A stretch of DNA of 64,000 nucleotides, from positions 1,302,001 through 1,366,000 of the forward strand of contig OY763407.1 in assembly GCA_963667425.1 (NCBI GenBank). Reading direction: 5' to 3'. Both the position numbers and the translations under genes were made by a program. Position 1 is the stretch's first letter. Every line of letters begins with the position of its first letter. Of this stretch, positions 27,124 through 35,545 are shown one piece after another. The DNA is from G963667425 sp963667425 [NCBI: bacterium] (GTDB lineage Bacteria > UBP6 > UBA1177). The notes under the pieces were generated by a model. That model saw only the letters and a program-made list of their open reading frames with translations, made no database searches and had not been told where the DNA came from.

Positions 27124-27655
27124 CCTCCTTTACTGATTTATCGGTTTTGGCAGCAAATCTGAAAACAGTTCTTGTATTTAACGAAAACCTTTCAAAAAAA
27201 CGGCGGGTAATCTCAAAATCTTCGTCAGTATCATCTTTACCAGGTTCGATATATAATGCAACATCACTGTTATCCGCATAACGATGAATATGATGACATT
27301 CACCTTTATATATTTCAATATAAGGATGAGCAATCGGGATAAACCGATCCTGAGTTTTCTTTAAAAGAGCACTTATCCCGCCCATAATAAGAGGAGAAGC
27401 CCATATAACAAGATTTGATTTTACCATCTGCTTTAAGATATTTTCCATATCATCTTTATGGACGCACAATCCGGGCGTTTTAAGCCAGCATCCGAAACAG
27501 CCATTGCAGAAATTTATATTTTTATCTCTTAGAGAAATAACCTTAACATTGTGACCACGACAGCTAAATTCAGAAGCAAGCGCATCAAGCTTGTCATCAA
27601 ACCCTGAAGAATCAGGATTTCCATTTAAAATTATTATTTCCATAACAAATCTCAT
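27098..27655 (-). CDS. Flavodoxin-family NADPH-dependent FMN reductase
   Basis: 185 residues (or 181 from the second Met, MEIIILNGNPDSSGF, which has GAG seven bases upstream). The Rossmann-like flavodoxin fold has an FMN loop NGNPDSSGFDD, a Cys-containing loop NFCNGCFGCWLKTPGLC typical of iron-sulfur flavoproteins or multimeric flavodoxins, and ASPLIMGGISALLKK. Coupled to the downstream reductase. Monocistronic origin near 27.66 kb; no clear promoter noted. Confidence 0.78.
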   Translation of the reverse strand: MRFVMEIIILNGNPDSSGFDDKLDALASEFSCRGHNVKVISLRDKNINFCNGCFGCWLKTPGLCVHKDDMENILKQMVKSNLVIWASPLIMGGISALLKKTQDRFIPIAHPYIEIYKGECHHIHRYADNSDVALYIEPGKDDTDEDFEITRRFFERFSLNTRTVFRFAAKTDKSVKEVADEALAY

Positions 27656-27811
27656 AATCTAATTATAAAAAACAGAAGCGGTTTTATATATCAAAACCAA
27701 GCAAGTTTAATTCATGCAAAATTCTTTGCAATTATTTATATTTAAATTGTAACACCTCATTGACTAAAGAATCTTTACAATATATTATAAATAAGTATTT
27801 CGGGAGAAATT

Positions 27812-28465
27812 ATGAGACTACGCCGTTTTGTTCCAATTATTATTATTGCTGTTGTAGGAATTTATCTTTACAACAGATTTATATCCGATAACAATTCAAA
27901 ATTAAGGATTTCTCTTTCAGGCAGTGCAAAATACCAGGTTTTAGAGCGAGGAGAAATTCATTACAGTGACAGTAAAAATGTAAAAATTAAAAATGAATAC
28001 GAAGTTATTATGAATGTTCATCCGAAAGATGATGTTTTTATCATTTCAGGAGAAATATCAAATATAAAGGCTCCGGTACTACTTCCGTTTGTAAAATCCA
28101 ACTCGTTTTATGTAGTAACAGACAACAACTACTGCCCATCCAAAACCAGCTTCATCTACCCTTCAGAAATAAGAAAACTCAATTACTATATAACAGATAA
28201 AGAGGTTTTTGAAGGTAAGATATGGAAGAATTACTTTTGCAACGGTTCTTTCTCATGTGAATATGAAATTGAAAAAGTAAACGACAATAATGTTGAAATC
28301 TACACCAGATGTGATGGAACTGCATCTGAAAAAGAAATTTCCATGATATCTCATCTTATTTTTTCCAGAACAAGAAAGATTTTCACAGCTCTTGATATGG
28401 ATATATCTGTAAAAACAGGCAACATCAAATCAGACTGGCATTTCTCGGATCGTATAAAAAAATAG
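27812..28465 (+). CDS. Membrane-anchored protein of unknown function
   Basis: 217 residues. A single N-terminal anchor (FVPIIIIAVVGIYLYNRF) is followed by a periplasmic beta-rich domain with several Cys (NNYCPSKTSF, YFCNGSFSCEYEI, TRCDG) that could form disulfides. GGGAGA ribosome site. It is transcribed opposite to the preceding flavoproteins and is the first plus-strand gene of a short pair. No family recognised. Confidence 0.65.
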   Translation: MRLRRFVPIIIIAVVGIYLYNRFISDNNSKLRISLSGSAKYQVLERGEIHYSDSKNVKIKNEYEVIMNVHPKDDVFIISGEISNIKAPVLLPFVKSNSFYVVTDNNYCPSKTSFIYPSEIRKLNYYITDKEVFEGKIWKNYFCNGSFSCEYEIEKVNDNNVEIYTRCDGTASEKEISMISHLIFSRTRKIFTALDMDISVKTGNIKSDWHFSDRIKK

Positions 28466-28488
28466 TTTTTAATCAAAATTACATTATG

Positions 28489-28516
28489 TTGACAAAAAAA
28501 AAATTTCATATAGCAT
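28489..28516 (+). promoter_or_regulatory. Possible promoter for the STAS-like gene
   Basis: A perfect TTGACA at 28489-28494, followed after 16 bases by TAGCAT (four of six matches to TATAAT). The spacer is a poly-A tract, often stimulatory. The start codon is about 37 bases downstream of the -10. Confidence 0.45.
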
Positions 28517-28552
28517 CTTTGCGTGTGTTTTTTTTAAGGAAGAAACAAAACC

Positions 28553-28951
28553 ATGCTTTCAATATATAGAGATAAAAGGCTTGTTGTATACCGGTTTGGA
28601 GAGCTCATAGCAGCAAAGGAACTAGAAACCTTCAGAGATGAAATCTACATGATGGAAAGCAATATGCCGAATTTTTATACAAAGCTTCTTGTGGATTTTT
28701 CAAGAACAGAGAAAGTAAATATTGATACATCAGGAATTGCAGAATTTGGAACTGTTGCATCAATGATGCTCAGCAAACGAAGTGCAACTGTTTATGTAAG
28801 TTGTTTTGCCCCGACACCACTTACCTTTGGTTATGCAAGAATGGCTGAAATGTCAATAAACAGCTCAAAAGTTGAATCTTTAGTTGTATCTGATTATGAA
28901 ACAGCATTAAGGCATATAGGAATTCAGCCCGGAGAACTTCATCTAATTTAA
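28553..28951 (+). CDS. SpoIIAA/STAS-like small protein
   Basis: 132 residues, cytoplasmic, no signal. The pattern of a strand (RLVVYRFGELIAAKEL), a helix, then TKLLVDFSRTEKVNIDTSGIAEFGTVASMM resembles STAS/SpoIIAA-like domains, where a conserved Ser/Thr loop follows the D-F strand. This assignment is weak and rests on pattern alone. It overlaps the end of the convergent downstream gene by nine bases. Confidence 0.55.
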   Translation: MLSIYRDKRLVVYRFGELIAAKELETFRDEIYMMESNMPNFYTKLLVDFSRTEKVNIDTSGIAEFGTVASMMLSKRSATVYVSCFAPTPLTFGYARMAEMSINSSKVESLVVSDYETALRHIGIQPGELHLI

Positions 28952-29710
28952 TATCTTATAATCTTTAAGTTCCATACTGAAAAGATATTCCGTTCCGGCA
29001 ACACTTCCTGGAACTATAAAAAAACGTCCAGTCATTTCAACCATTGTTACCTGTTTATATAACTTTTCTCTATCGATCTGAAAAGGTTTTTCAGGTTTAT
29101 CCGGGTGATACACATAAATAATATCCGCAAGTGTCGGAGGATTACAGAAAATACATCCTGACATTACAACCTTTGGATTTGCAAGCCAGAAACGTTTCAT
29201 TTCTCCACTTTCAGGAACCGTTTCTACAGGCATTATAGTTCCAATTACTGTTGCCGCTATTCCATTAAATCCGTTTGCTATCTTATCAGGATAAAAACCT
29301 TTTATATGATGATACATGAAAATCTTTTTGAGCCCGAAGAAAGTTATACTTAAAGGTTTTGCAAAGTTAGCTTCAACAGTTGCTATCTTTTCAGGAGTTT
29401 TTCCTTTAGTGACCTTCATATTTGGCTTAATAAAAGAATTTTGCCCATGCTGAGAGTAGCTGTCTCTTAAAGAAATATCTCCTTCACCTTCAGGAAGAAC
29501 TTCTTGTTTCTCCACTTTTTCCGATGAATCAGGTTCCTTTACGGTTTCTTTAGCCTTTTCAGCCTCTTCAACCATTTTTACAAGATCATCCTTCTGTTCA
29601 GTCCTTTCAGGTAAGACATTTTCCTCTGAACCTTTTTTCCCAGGCCTTAAAACAGTAAGCACCGTAACAAAAACAAGCACAGCAGCAACCGCAATAATAA
29701 CTTTCTTCAT
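28943..29710 (-). CDS. Membrane-anchored DUF3299-like protein, metal ABC system partner
   Basis: 255 residues. N-terminal anchor (KVIIAVAAVLVFVTVLTVL), an acidic/Lys-rich linker to about residue 80, then an OB-fold-like domain. The C-terminal pattern IGTIMPVE..(F)W..P..SGCIFCNPPTLADIIYV resembles DUF3299 (GxxxPLE, GxCIHxPPP, VYV). DUF3299 proteins occur beside FtsX-type ABC transporters in zinc or other metal clusters, for example as I recall the Vibrio Zrg system. The Cys pair CIFC could bind metal. The gene is 9 bases after the permease stop, so the same operon. Confidence 0.65.
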   Translation of the reverse strand: MKKVIIAVAAVLVFVTVLTVLRPGKKGSEENVLPERTEQKDDLVKMVEEAEKAKETVKEPDSSEKVEKQEVLPEGEGDISLRDSYSQHGQNSFIKPNMKVTKGKTPEKIATVEANFAKPLSITFFGLKKIFMYHHIKGFYPDKIANGFNGIAATVIGTIMPVETVPESGEMKRFWLANPKVVMSGCIFCNPPTLADIIYVYHPDKPEKPFQIDREKLYKQVTMVEMTGRFFIVPGSVAGTEYLFSMELKDYKILN

Positions 29711-29719
29711 AACCTTCCT

Positions 29720-31072
29720 TTAATTTTTGGCAATTTCCTCAACAAGATTCATACTGTAAATCCTTATCATACCGATCAGTGCCAAAATCTGACTGGCAAT
29801 GAGTGTAACTATTATCCCCATTATTTCAATATTTGTTATAATAAACGGCTCAATATTAACTGTCATAGCAGCATCAAGAGCAGGTTTGAAATAAAGAAGA
29901 AGAAGCGGTCCGACAACTATTCCTAAAAGAAGACCTAACGCCGTAATTATAAAAGTTTCTATAACAACCATACTGGATATTGCAGTACGACCCACACCAA
30001 GAGAACGCATAAGAGCAAGATCACGCTTTCTCTCATTAATACCCATCATAATCGTGACACTTATCATAAGAAGAACAATAACAAGTACAGCATAACTGAA
30101 AATACCGACAGCCTTTTCAGCAGTATTCATATATTCAATAAGCCTTCTGACAGTTTTTGAAGTATTAACAGCAGTTGTTCCCTCTCTGGCAGAATAAATA
30201 CTCTCCATCTCAACAGTTGCAATAGGATTAACAGTTCTTACAACAATTGCAGTAAGCTTTCCGGATGTAAGCATTCCCTTCTCGTGATGATGTTCTTCTT
30301 CACCTTCAGCATGATGCTCAGCATGTTCATTATGATGTTCAGCAGTTTCATCATGAGGTTCAGTTTTAGCTTCAGCATGTTCATCATGATGCTCAGAATG
30401 CTCATGATGCATATTATCATGAACAGCCCAGACAGCCTTATAATTTGAATAAATAGCATAATCTTCAGGACCATTTACTTTTGCCAAGATTCCTGCAACC
30501 TTATACTTGAAATTTGCATGATGATGAGCATGAGCACTTCCAACCATACCGTGAGAACCTGAAAACGTATCGCCGACAGCAAGAGAAGCCCTCTCTGCCG
30601 CTTCATAACCGACAACGACCCTGTGAATATCATCATCGGAAAGTAAATCGCCCTTTACAGAAGAATCCTTAGCCACATAACCCTTACCGATCCAATCTAC
30701 AAACTGCTGATTTGTGCCAATAAGCTGAATAGATTTATAATTATCTGCAACAGCAATAGGATAAGCATCTATAACGTGCTTTTTATCAGCAAGAATCTCC
30801 TTATAAACATCATCAGTAATAAGTCCATGAGGCTTATCAAGATGAAAAACAGTAGACATAACAAGCTGCGTATCGCTGGTTCCTTCAGCACCGATAATAA
30901 GCGGATACTTTATCCCGTTATCAGAAGCCGAATGAGCAAAAGCAAAAAGAACAGAACCGGTAAAAGAAAGGAACGTAAAAGCAAGCGCTATAGAAACAAC
31001 AGAAACAGCAACAGCAAACTTTCTATGCTTCATATAATGAAACACACTTTTAAGAATAAGCTTAAATCTCAT
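29720..31072 (-). CDS. FtsX/MacB-type ABC permease with His-rich loop
   Basis: About 450 residues from the ATG at 31072 (MRFKLILKSVFHYMKHRKFA), chosen for its AGGAGG site. One N-terminal membrane segment, a large periplasmic domain (MacB_PCD), and three C-terminal segments with the FtsX motif MMGINERKRDLALMRSLGVGR. The periplasmic domain holds a striking insert rich in His, Glu and Asp (HHEHSEHHDEHAE, HHNEHAEHHAEGEEEHHHE), a probable metal-binding loop, and a second cluster SAHAHHHANF. It overlaps the ATPase gene by 11 bases. Most likely moves or delivers a divalent metal such as zinc; direction and substrate are inferred. Confidence 0.82.
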   Translation of the reverse strand: MRFKLILKSVFHYMKHRKFAVAVSVVSIALAFTFLSFTGSVLFAFAHSASDNGIKYPLIIGAEGTSDTQLVMSTVFHLDKPHGLITDDVYKEILADKKHVIDAYPIAVADNYKSIQLIGTNQQFVDWIGKGYVAKDSSVKGDLLSDDDIHRVVVGYEAAERASLAVGDTFSGSHGMVGSAHAHHHANFKYKVAGILAKVNGPEDYAIYSNYKAVWAVHDNMHHEHSEHHDEHAEAKTEPHDETAEHHNEHAEHHAEGEEEHHHEKGMLTSGKLTAIVVRTVNPIATVEMESIYSAREGTTAVNTSKTVRRLIEYMNTAEKAVGIFSYAVLVIVLLMISVTIMMGINERKRDLALMRSLGVGRTAISSMVVIETFIITALGLLLGIVVGPLLLLYFKPALDAAMTVNIEPFIITNIEIMGIIVTLIASQILALIGMIRIYSMNLVEEIAKN

Positions 31073-31739
31073 CTTCAAACCTCCTCTTCTCAAAATCATA
31101 AACCACATCAGCCTTATGAGAATCAAAAGTCGAATCATGAGATGCAATAATTACCGTTGTGCCATTTTTATTAAGCTTTAAAAGCGATTCCTTAACAATA
31201 GAAGCCGAAATCTTATCAAGACTTGCAGTAGGCTCATCAGCAAGAACAACAGAATAATCAGAAAAAAGAACCCTTGCAACAGCAACCCTCTGACGCTGTC
31301 CGACAGAAAGATGATAAACAGGCTTTGCATAATAACCCTTTAACCCGAGTTCATCAAGAATCTCCTTAGCCCTTGAATTATCCGAAGCCGTATGTTTACC
31401 GGTAATAATTGCAGGAAAACAGACATTTTCAAGCACATTAAGAGGAGCAAGCAAATTAAAAGTCTGAAAAATATAACCGATATTCTTTGCCCTGAAAAGA
31501 TCTCTCTTATGCTCACTTAAAGTTGAAATATCAGTGCCGTCCAAAGTCATCTTTCCTTTCTGAGGAAGAATGAGACCCGAAACAACATTAAGAAACGTCG
31601 ATTTACCGCTGCCGCTTCCACCCTTAAGATAAAAAAGCGAACCCTTTTTAAGATTAAGATTCATATCTTCAATAACTCTGTTCTCCTTTCCATCAGTCCC
31701 CTTGTAGGAAACAGAGACGTTATTTAAAACGATATCCAT
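31062..31739 (-). CDS. ABC transporter ATP-binding protein (LolD/MacB type)
   Basis: 225 residues. Walker A GGSGSGKST, signature LSVGQRQRVAVAR, Walker B VVLADEPTASLD and the switch His in IASHD are all present. It partners the His-rich FtsX-like permease immediately downstream. AGGAG site before the ATG. First or second gene of a four-gene metal-related operon. Confidence 0.92.
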   Translation of the reverse strand: MDIVLNNVSVSYKGTDGKENRVIEDMNLNLKKGSLFYLKGGSGSGKSTFLNVVSGLILPQKGKMTLDGTDISTLSEHKRDLFRAKNIGYIFQTFNLLAPLNVLENVCFPAIITGKHTASDNSRAKEILDELGLKGYYAKPVYHLSVGQRQRVAVARVLFSDYSVVLADEPTASLDKISASIVKESLLKLNKNGTTVIIASHDSTFDSHKADVVYDFEKRRFEDEI

Positions 31740-31769
31740 AAAAAACTCCTTTCATAAAAATAAAAAACC

Positions 31770-32177
31770 TTAAAAACCATAATGAAAAGAGAAAGGAGGC
31801 GAATTCTTAGGAGCAAAATAAAGAATTAAAGCCCTGTAAAAATACCTTTTGAAAAAACCAGGCAGAACATTCGAAAAACCGCACTTAAAAATCGAAAACA
31901 AAAACAAAGCGACAAGAGGAAAATAAGAAAAAATAAACTTAATAACCCCGCAGTCATCAATATCAGAATTATGATGATGAGACTCCTTTATAAAAGAAAA
32001 AGCCGCACCATCAAAAAGAAGAGAAAAATCATCCTCATCATCATGACAATGTTCAAAACGGTGAAAATCATTATTCCAATAGTGTTTTACAGAAGCAAAA
32101 TGAAAAGAGAAGAAAAATATGTTCAGCAGAAAAAGAGAAATAATAAAAAAAGAAACTTTTCTGACAAAAGAACTCAT
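31770..32177 (-). CDS. Small His-rich membrane protein of the metal ABC operon
   Basis: About 135 residues from the ATG at 32177 (MSSFVRKVSFFIISLFLLN), chosen for its AAGAAGG site. An N-terminal membrane segment, then a His/Asp loop (HRFEHCHDDEDD, ESHHHNSDIDDC), a second membrane segment (FIFSYFPLVALFLFSIF), and a C-terminal APKNSPP motif of the kind found in small DUF2946/DUF2607-like metal-associated membrane proteins. It lies 30 bases upstream of the ATPase gene. A metal-sensing or accessory role is inferred from His content and position. Confidence 0.65.
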   Translation of the reverse strand: MSSFVRKVSFFIISLFLLNIFFFSFHFASVKHYWNNDFHRFEHCHDDEDDFSLLFDGAAFSFIKESHHHNSDIDDCGVIKFIFSYFPLVALFLFSIFKCGFSNVLPGFFKRYFYRALILYFAPKNSPPFSFHYGF

Positions 32178-32446
32178 AACATCCTTCTTAAAAAACCACC
32201 CATTGCTACCATAAAAATGAATACATTGCAAGAGATGAACATAATAGGAACTAAATTTATTCCTAAAATAAAACAAACTCCAGCTCCGTTTTTCTTAAGC
32301 AAAAAACACACCCGACTTATTTGTAAAGTCATTTAAATACATTATAAAAACTTAAAACCGAAACATACCCACCTCATTTCTGGCATAAAATATAAAATCA
32401 GTTAAACTAAAGAAGAAAAATTTTTTAACCATTCAAGGAGGAGCAA

Positions 32447-33031
32447 ATGAGCATTTTAAATCGCAGCACATTCTTCGTAAAAGAACACACAGGAATACTC
32501 AAAGCGGCAAACAACTACGACATACTGGACCCCGACACAAAAGAAATCATACTTGAATGCCGTGAAGAAACACTTGGATTCTTCACCAAACTTTTAAGAT
32601 TCACCGACTACAAAAGAATGACACCATTTGACGTAACAATAAGAAAACCCAACGGCGAGCAAGTAATAAGAGTATCAAGAGGAATCTCTATCTTTCTTTC
32701 AAAAGTCTCAGTCTTCGATGAAAATAACAACTACATAGGCGGATTTAAACAGAAACTCTTTTCAATCGGCGGCAAATTCAACGTACTCAACGAAAAAGAA
32801 GAGGAAATATGCCAGCTGAAAGGTAAATGGACAAGCTGGGATTTTAAATTCATAAACGGCGCGACAGAATACGCCCACGTATCAAAAAAATGGGCAGGAC
32901 TCGGAAAAGAACTCTTCACCACAGCAGACAACTACATGCTGGAAATATATGAAACAGCACCAAAAGATTCAAACTTAAGAAAACTCATACTCGCCGCCGT
33001 AATGTGCATCGACATGGTACTTAAAGAATAA
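32447..33031 (+). CDS. LURP-one/phospholipid scramblase-like protein
   Basis: 194 residues. The tubby-like beta pattern of this superfamily is visible: NNYDILDPDTKEIILECREE, FDVTIRKPNGEQVIRVSRG, VFDENNNYIGGFKQK, and a final Trp-containing stretch KKWAGLGKELFTTADNYMLEI. Very strong ribosome site (AGGAGGAG). Bacterial homologues are cytoplasmic and of unclear function; lipid scrambling is not demonstrated for them. Followed after 16 bases by a small membrane protein. Confidence 0.75.
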   Translation: MSILNRSTFFVKEHTGILKAANNYDILDPDTKEIILECREETLGFFTKLLRFTDYKRMTPFDVTIRKPNGEQVIRVSRGISIFLSKVSVFDENNNYIGGFKQKLFSIGGKFNVLNEKEEEICQLKGKWTSWDFKFINGATEYAHVSKKWAGLGKELFTTADNYMLEIYETAPKDSNLRKLILAAVMCIDMVLKE

Positions 33032-33047
33032 ACTAAGAGAAATTTAA

Positions 33048-33383
33048 ATGTTATCCCTTATAACAAAACTAATATCAGAACTCATAGCATCCGCACTGAT
33101 AATGCTCGGATACATAAAATATGTACTTCCAATAATCATGGAATCATACCCGGACACATCAAAAACAAAATGCTTGGGGCTCTTTATAATCTATTCAATA
33201 ATTGGATACTACCTGACAAAAATGCTCAGCTATTTTAATTCAGAACCGCCCGAAAGACCACTTGGCAATAAAAACAGAGCCGTAGTAAGCGTCTACCTGC
33301 TATCAAAACTATTCTTTTTACCCGGCAAAATCTTTTTAACACCAGTAATAGACCTTATAAACATAAGAAAAATGATAAAATAA
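33048..33383 (+). CDS. Small membrane protein, unknown
   Basis: 111 residues with two or three hydrophobic segments (LITKLISELIASALIMLGYI, LGLFIIYSIIGYYLTKML, LLSKLFFLPGKIFLTPVI). Same direction as the LURP-one-like gene and only 16 bases downstream, so probably cotranscribed. No family recognised. Confidence 0.6.
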   Translation: MLSLITKLISELIASALIMLGYIKYVLPIIMESYPDTSKTKCLGLFIIYSIIGYYLTKMLSYFNSEPPERPLGNKNRAVVSVYLLSKLFFLPGKIFLTPVIDLINIRKMIK

Positions 33384-33394
33384 AATACTCAAAA

Positions 33395-33822
33395 TCATTT
33401 AGGACCAGCACCAATAACCATCTTGCCCATATAATATTTCCTTTTTATCTCGGAAGACCTCTTAACAAACTCATCCTCGCCATGCCTTTCTATAACACAA
33501 AGATTAAAAACCTTCGTATTATGAGGCAAAATCCCAGCCCTGTCAGCAGCAGGATTCAACATATCACAAGGGAAATCATTACATTCAAAACAATATTTTA
33601 CCTTTTTATTATCAACGCACTTATAAGTTTCGCAAGTGCCGTTAATAACAGGACACTCACCCTTTAAACCCCTGCAACCCAAGCAGGGAAGCTTATCTTC
33701 AGGAATCCCCTTTGAAAGCAGATAATTAAAAAGATTCTATCATCCCTGCAAATATAAAGCTCACAATTCCCGCAATCAATACCACAAGGAGCAACCAAAT
33801 CAATTCTCTCTTTTGCAACCAT
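33395..33822 (-). pseudogene. DUF3795-type Cys-rich protein gene, single-base frameshift
   Basis: An N-terminal part from ATG 33822 (AGGTG site) reads MVAKERIDLVAPCGIDCGNCELYICRD (shown only to place it; Cys-rich) and then loses frame in a TTTTT tract near 33736-33740. The continuation in the other frame reads NYLLSKGIPEDKLPC, then LGCRGLKGECP...CFECNDFPC, ending at 33395. One extra T would join them into a protein of about 141 residues with the Cys spacing of DUF3795. This is a true inactivating change or a homopolymer sequencing error. The DUF3795 assignment comes from Cys pattern only. Confidence 0.7.
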
Positions 33823-33955
33823 AACAGCACCTCTTAAAAACTCAACAGGTTCATGAATAAAACCTAATAACCACTAAAAATTAAGACATTTTCATCAACA
33901 AGTCAAGGAAGGAGAAAAAACAAACCTGCATTTCCACCAGAAAATGCTCCACCGG

Positions 33956-34250
33956 CTATAAATAAAGCATAACACTCTTAGGAAAATGCTTAACCATCAA
34001 AGAAAAAGATGAAAAATCCGCAAGTTTGAAACCAAGCTTCTCAAAAAAATGACTCTGCTTCTTCAGTTTAAGCTTCAGCTTCTTTAGTTTAAGCCCCAGC
34101 TCCTTTAGTTTAAGCCTTAGCTTCTTTAATTTAAACCGCAGCTTCCTCAGTTTGTGCTCCGTCGCAATAAAAGAGGCTACAAGAGCAGAGAAATTATGGT
34201 GTTTCCATAGATTTACTACACAACCAACTTTGATTAGAATCTACAACAGT
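33956..34250 (-). pseudogene. 3' remnant of a gene, possibly an acetyltransferase, with heptad repeats
   Basis: A minus-strand frame with no usable start codon runs out of the distal end of the CRISPR array and ends at 33956. It contains a Leu/Lys heptad stretch (KLRKLRFKLKKLRLKLKELG and more) encoded by 21-bp tandem repeats, then QSHFFEKLGFKLADF and SLMVKHFPKSVMLYL. The FFEKLGFK...MVKHF ending resembles the last strands of GNAT acetyltransferases. Probably a decayed gene truncated near the array; the assignment is tentative. Confidence 0.4.
34058..34160. repeat. 21-bp tandem repeat, about 4.9 copies
   Basis: Five adjacent units (34058-34078, 34079-34099, 34100-34120, 34121-34141, partial 34142-34160) share the pattern CTTCTTTAGTTTAAGC with a variable triplet then CAG. 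The period is a multiple of three and encodes Leu/Lys heptads on the minus strand. The units differ at several bases, so the expansion is not very recent. Confidence 0.8.
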
Positions 34251-35031
34251 AGAAATTATGGTGTTTCCATAGATTTCGCTCAATTCGAAACAGGAACAAG
34301 CTATCTACAACAGTAGAAATTATGGTGTTTCCATAGATTTCTAACGACGAGATGGTTAATACACTATCTACAACAGTAGAAATTATGGTGTTTCCATAGA
34401 TAAACTCTATAGCCGTCAATCTCCTGCTTATCTACAACAGTAGAAATTATGGTGTTTCCATAGACATACAAGCGGTTCAAGCGTAACAGTATCTACAACA
34501 GTAGAAATTATGGTGTTTCCATAGATAAAATGAGCATACTAAGAGAGTTTTTTAATCTACAACAGTAGAAATTATGGTGTTTCCATAGATGCGACAGCAA
34601 GACTTAAAGCGACTTATGATCTACAACAGTAGAAATTATGGTGTTTCCATAGATAGATTAAGAATAAAAACAGCTTTTAAATCTACAACAGTAGAAATTA
34701 TGGTGTTTCCATAGATTCTCGTAATCTTGGTATCGCAGTAGATATCTACAACAGTAGAAATTATGGTGTTTCCATAGATTTTCTGAAGAATATTATCAGG
34801 AATATTATCTACAACAGTAGAAATTATGGTGTTTCCATAGATAGGTGCTCCCAGAACATGCAGCTTGTAATCTACAACAGTAGAAATTATGGTGTTTCCA
34901 TAGATCATACTGGGAAGAAAAAGGGAGGTGCGATCTACAACAGTAGAAATTATGGTGTTTCCATAGATTTTTCCACCCGTAAGTTGAGGGTCAAAATCTA
35001 CAACAGTAGAAATTATGGTGTTTCCATAGAT
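34177..35031 (-). CRISPR. Type V CRISPR array, 14 repeats and 13 spacers, read on the minus strand
   Basis: Repeat of 36 bases; on the minus strand it begins ATCTATGGAAACACC and ends AATTTCTACTGTTGTAGAT, the Cas12a-type handle with the TCTAC/GTAGA stem. Repeat starts on the plus strand are 34239, 34303, 34366, 34430, 34491, 34555, 34619, 34681, 34744, 34807, 34870, 34933 and 34996. All but one are identical; the repeat at 34430 has one changed terminal base. Spacers are 25-28 bases. The 14th, distal repeat (34177-34212) is degenerate in its handle half, as expected for the leader-far end. The leader therefore lies at 35032-35255, next to cas2. No spacer match was found within the window by eye. 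Confidence 0.97.
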
Positions 35032-35255
35032 AAGTGAGTTTCTATGGAAACTTAAAGTATAAGCAACAACAGCTACTTATTTTACAATAAAAAACAGTCT
35101 TTTAATACCCCTTTGAAAAGTTCTTTTCTCGAATTTCAAAGAGCTTCATCATGAAAACACCTTTAAATACTTTTATATATTAAAGGTTTCTTTAAAGCAA
35201 GTTTTCACATTCAGACAAAAAAGGATTTTCAGCTAATCAAGAGTTTGCAAAAATA
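35032..35255 (-). promoter_or_regulatory. CRISPR leader with inverted copy of the repeat start
   Basis: 224 AT-rich bases between the cas2 stop and the first repeat. A 10-base perfect inverted repeat joins leader and repeat: GTTTCCATAG (35020-35029, within the first repeat) and CTATGGAAAC (35042-35051, in the leader), with a 12-base loop. It could mark the spacer-integration site for Cas1-Cas2 or fold in the precursor RNA. No promoter boxes are clear. Confidence 0.7.
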
Positions 35256-35540
35256 TTAATCTATAAAGATCATTTCCTGATTCAAATGCTGAGCATTTCC
35301 ATAAGTTATTGCTTCATTCATATTGGTAAAAAATATAATTATACTGTCATCTTCTGTAAATCTTGGCTTAAATTTTCGTTTGATCTTTTCACACAGAAGA
35401 TTTATCACTCTTGGAGAATTGACTACTTCAAACACTGAAAACTGAATACGAACACCATGCTTTAAAAGAAACTCAGAAACATGTCTTCTCAATTTGTCAT
35501 CCTGAATGTCATAGGTAATTATAATACTATTTTTCTCCAT
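35256..35540 (-). CDS. cas2: CRISPR-associated Cas2
   Basis: 94 residues from the ATG at 35540 (MEKNSIIITYDIQDD), preceded by AGGTGA; a GTG at 35549 overlapping the cas1 stop would add three residues. Ferredoxin-like fold: first strand with Asp11 (YDI), helix KLRRHVSEFLLKHG, strand QFSVFEV, and a C-terminal strand QEMIFID. Cas2 bridges Cas1 dimers in the spacer-integration complex. Last gene of the cas operon, adjacent to the leader. Confidence 0.93.
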   Translation of the reverse strand: MEKNSIIITYDIQDDKLRRHVSEFLLKHGVRIQFSVFEVVNSPRVINLLCEKIKRKFKPRFTEDDSIIIFFTNMNEAITYGNAQHLNQEMIFID

Positions 35541-35545
35541 TGGTT

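Noticed and set aside
30238-30474. Repeat-like Met/Leu-rich frame in the ABC permease gene
   Set aside because: Out-of-frame reading of the His/Glu-rich insert.
34234-34908. Minus-strand frames reading IYGNTIISTVVD repeatedly as protein repeats
   Set aside because: They are the CRISPR repeat translated; no gene is present.
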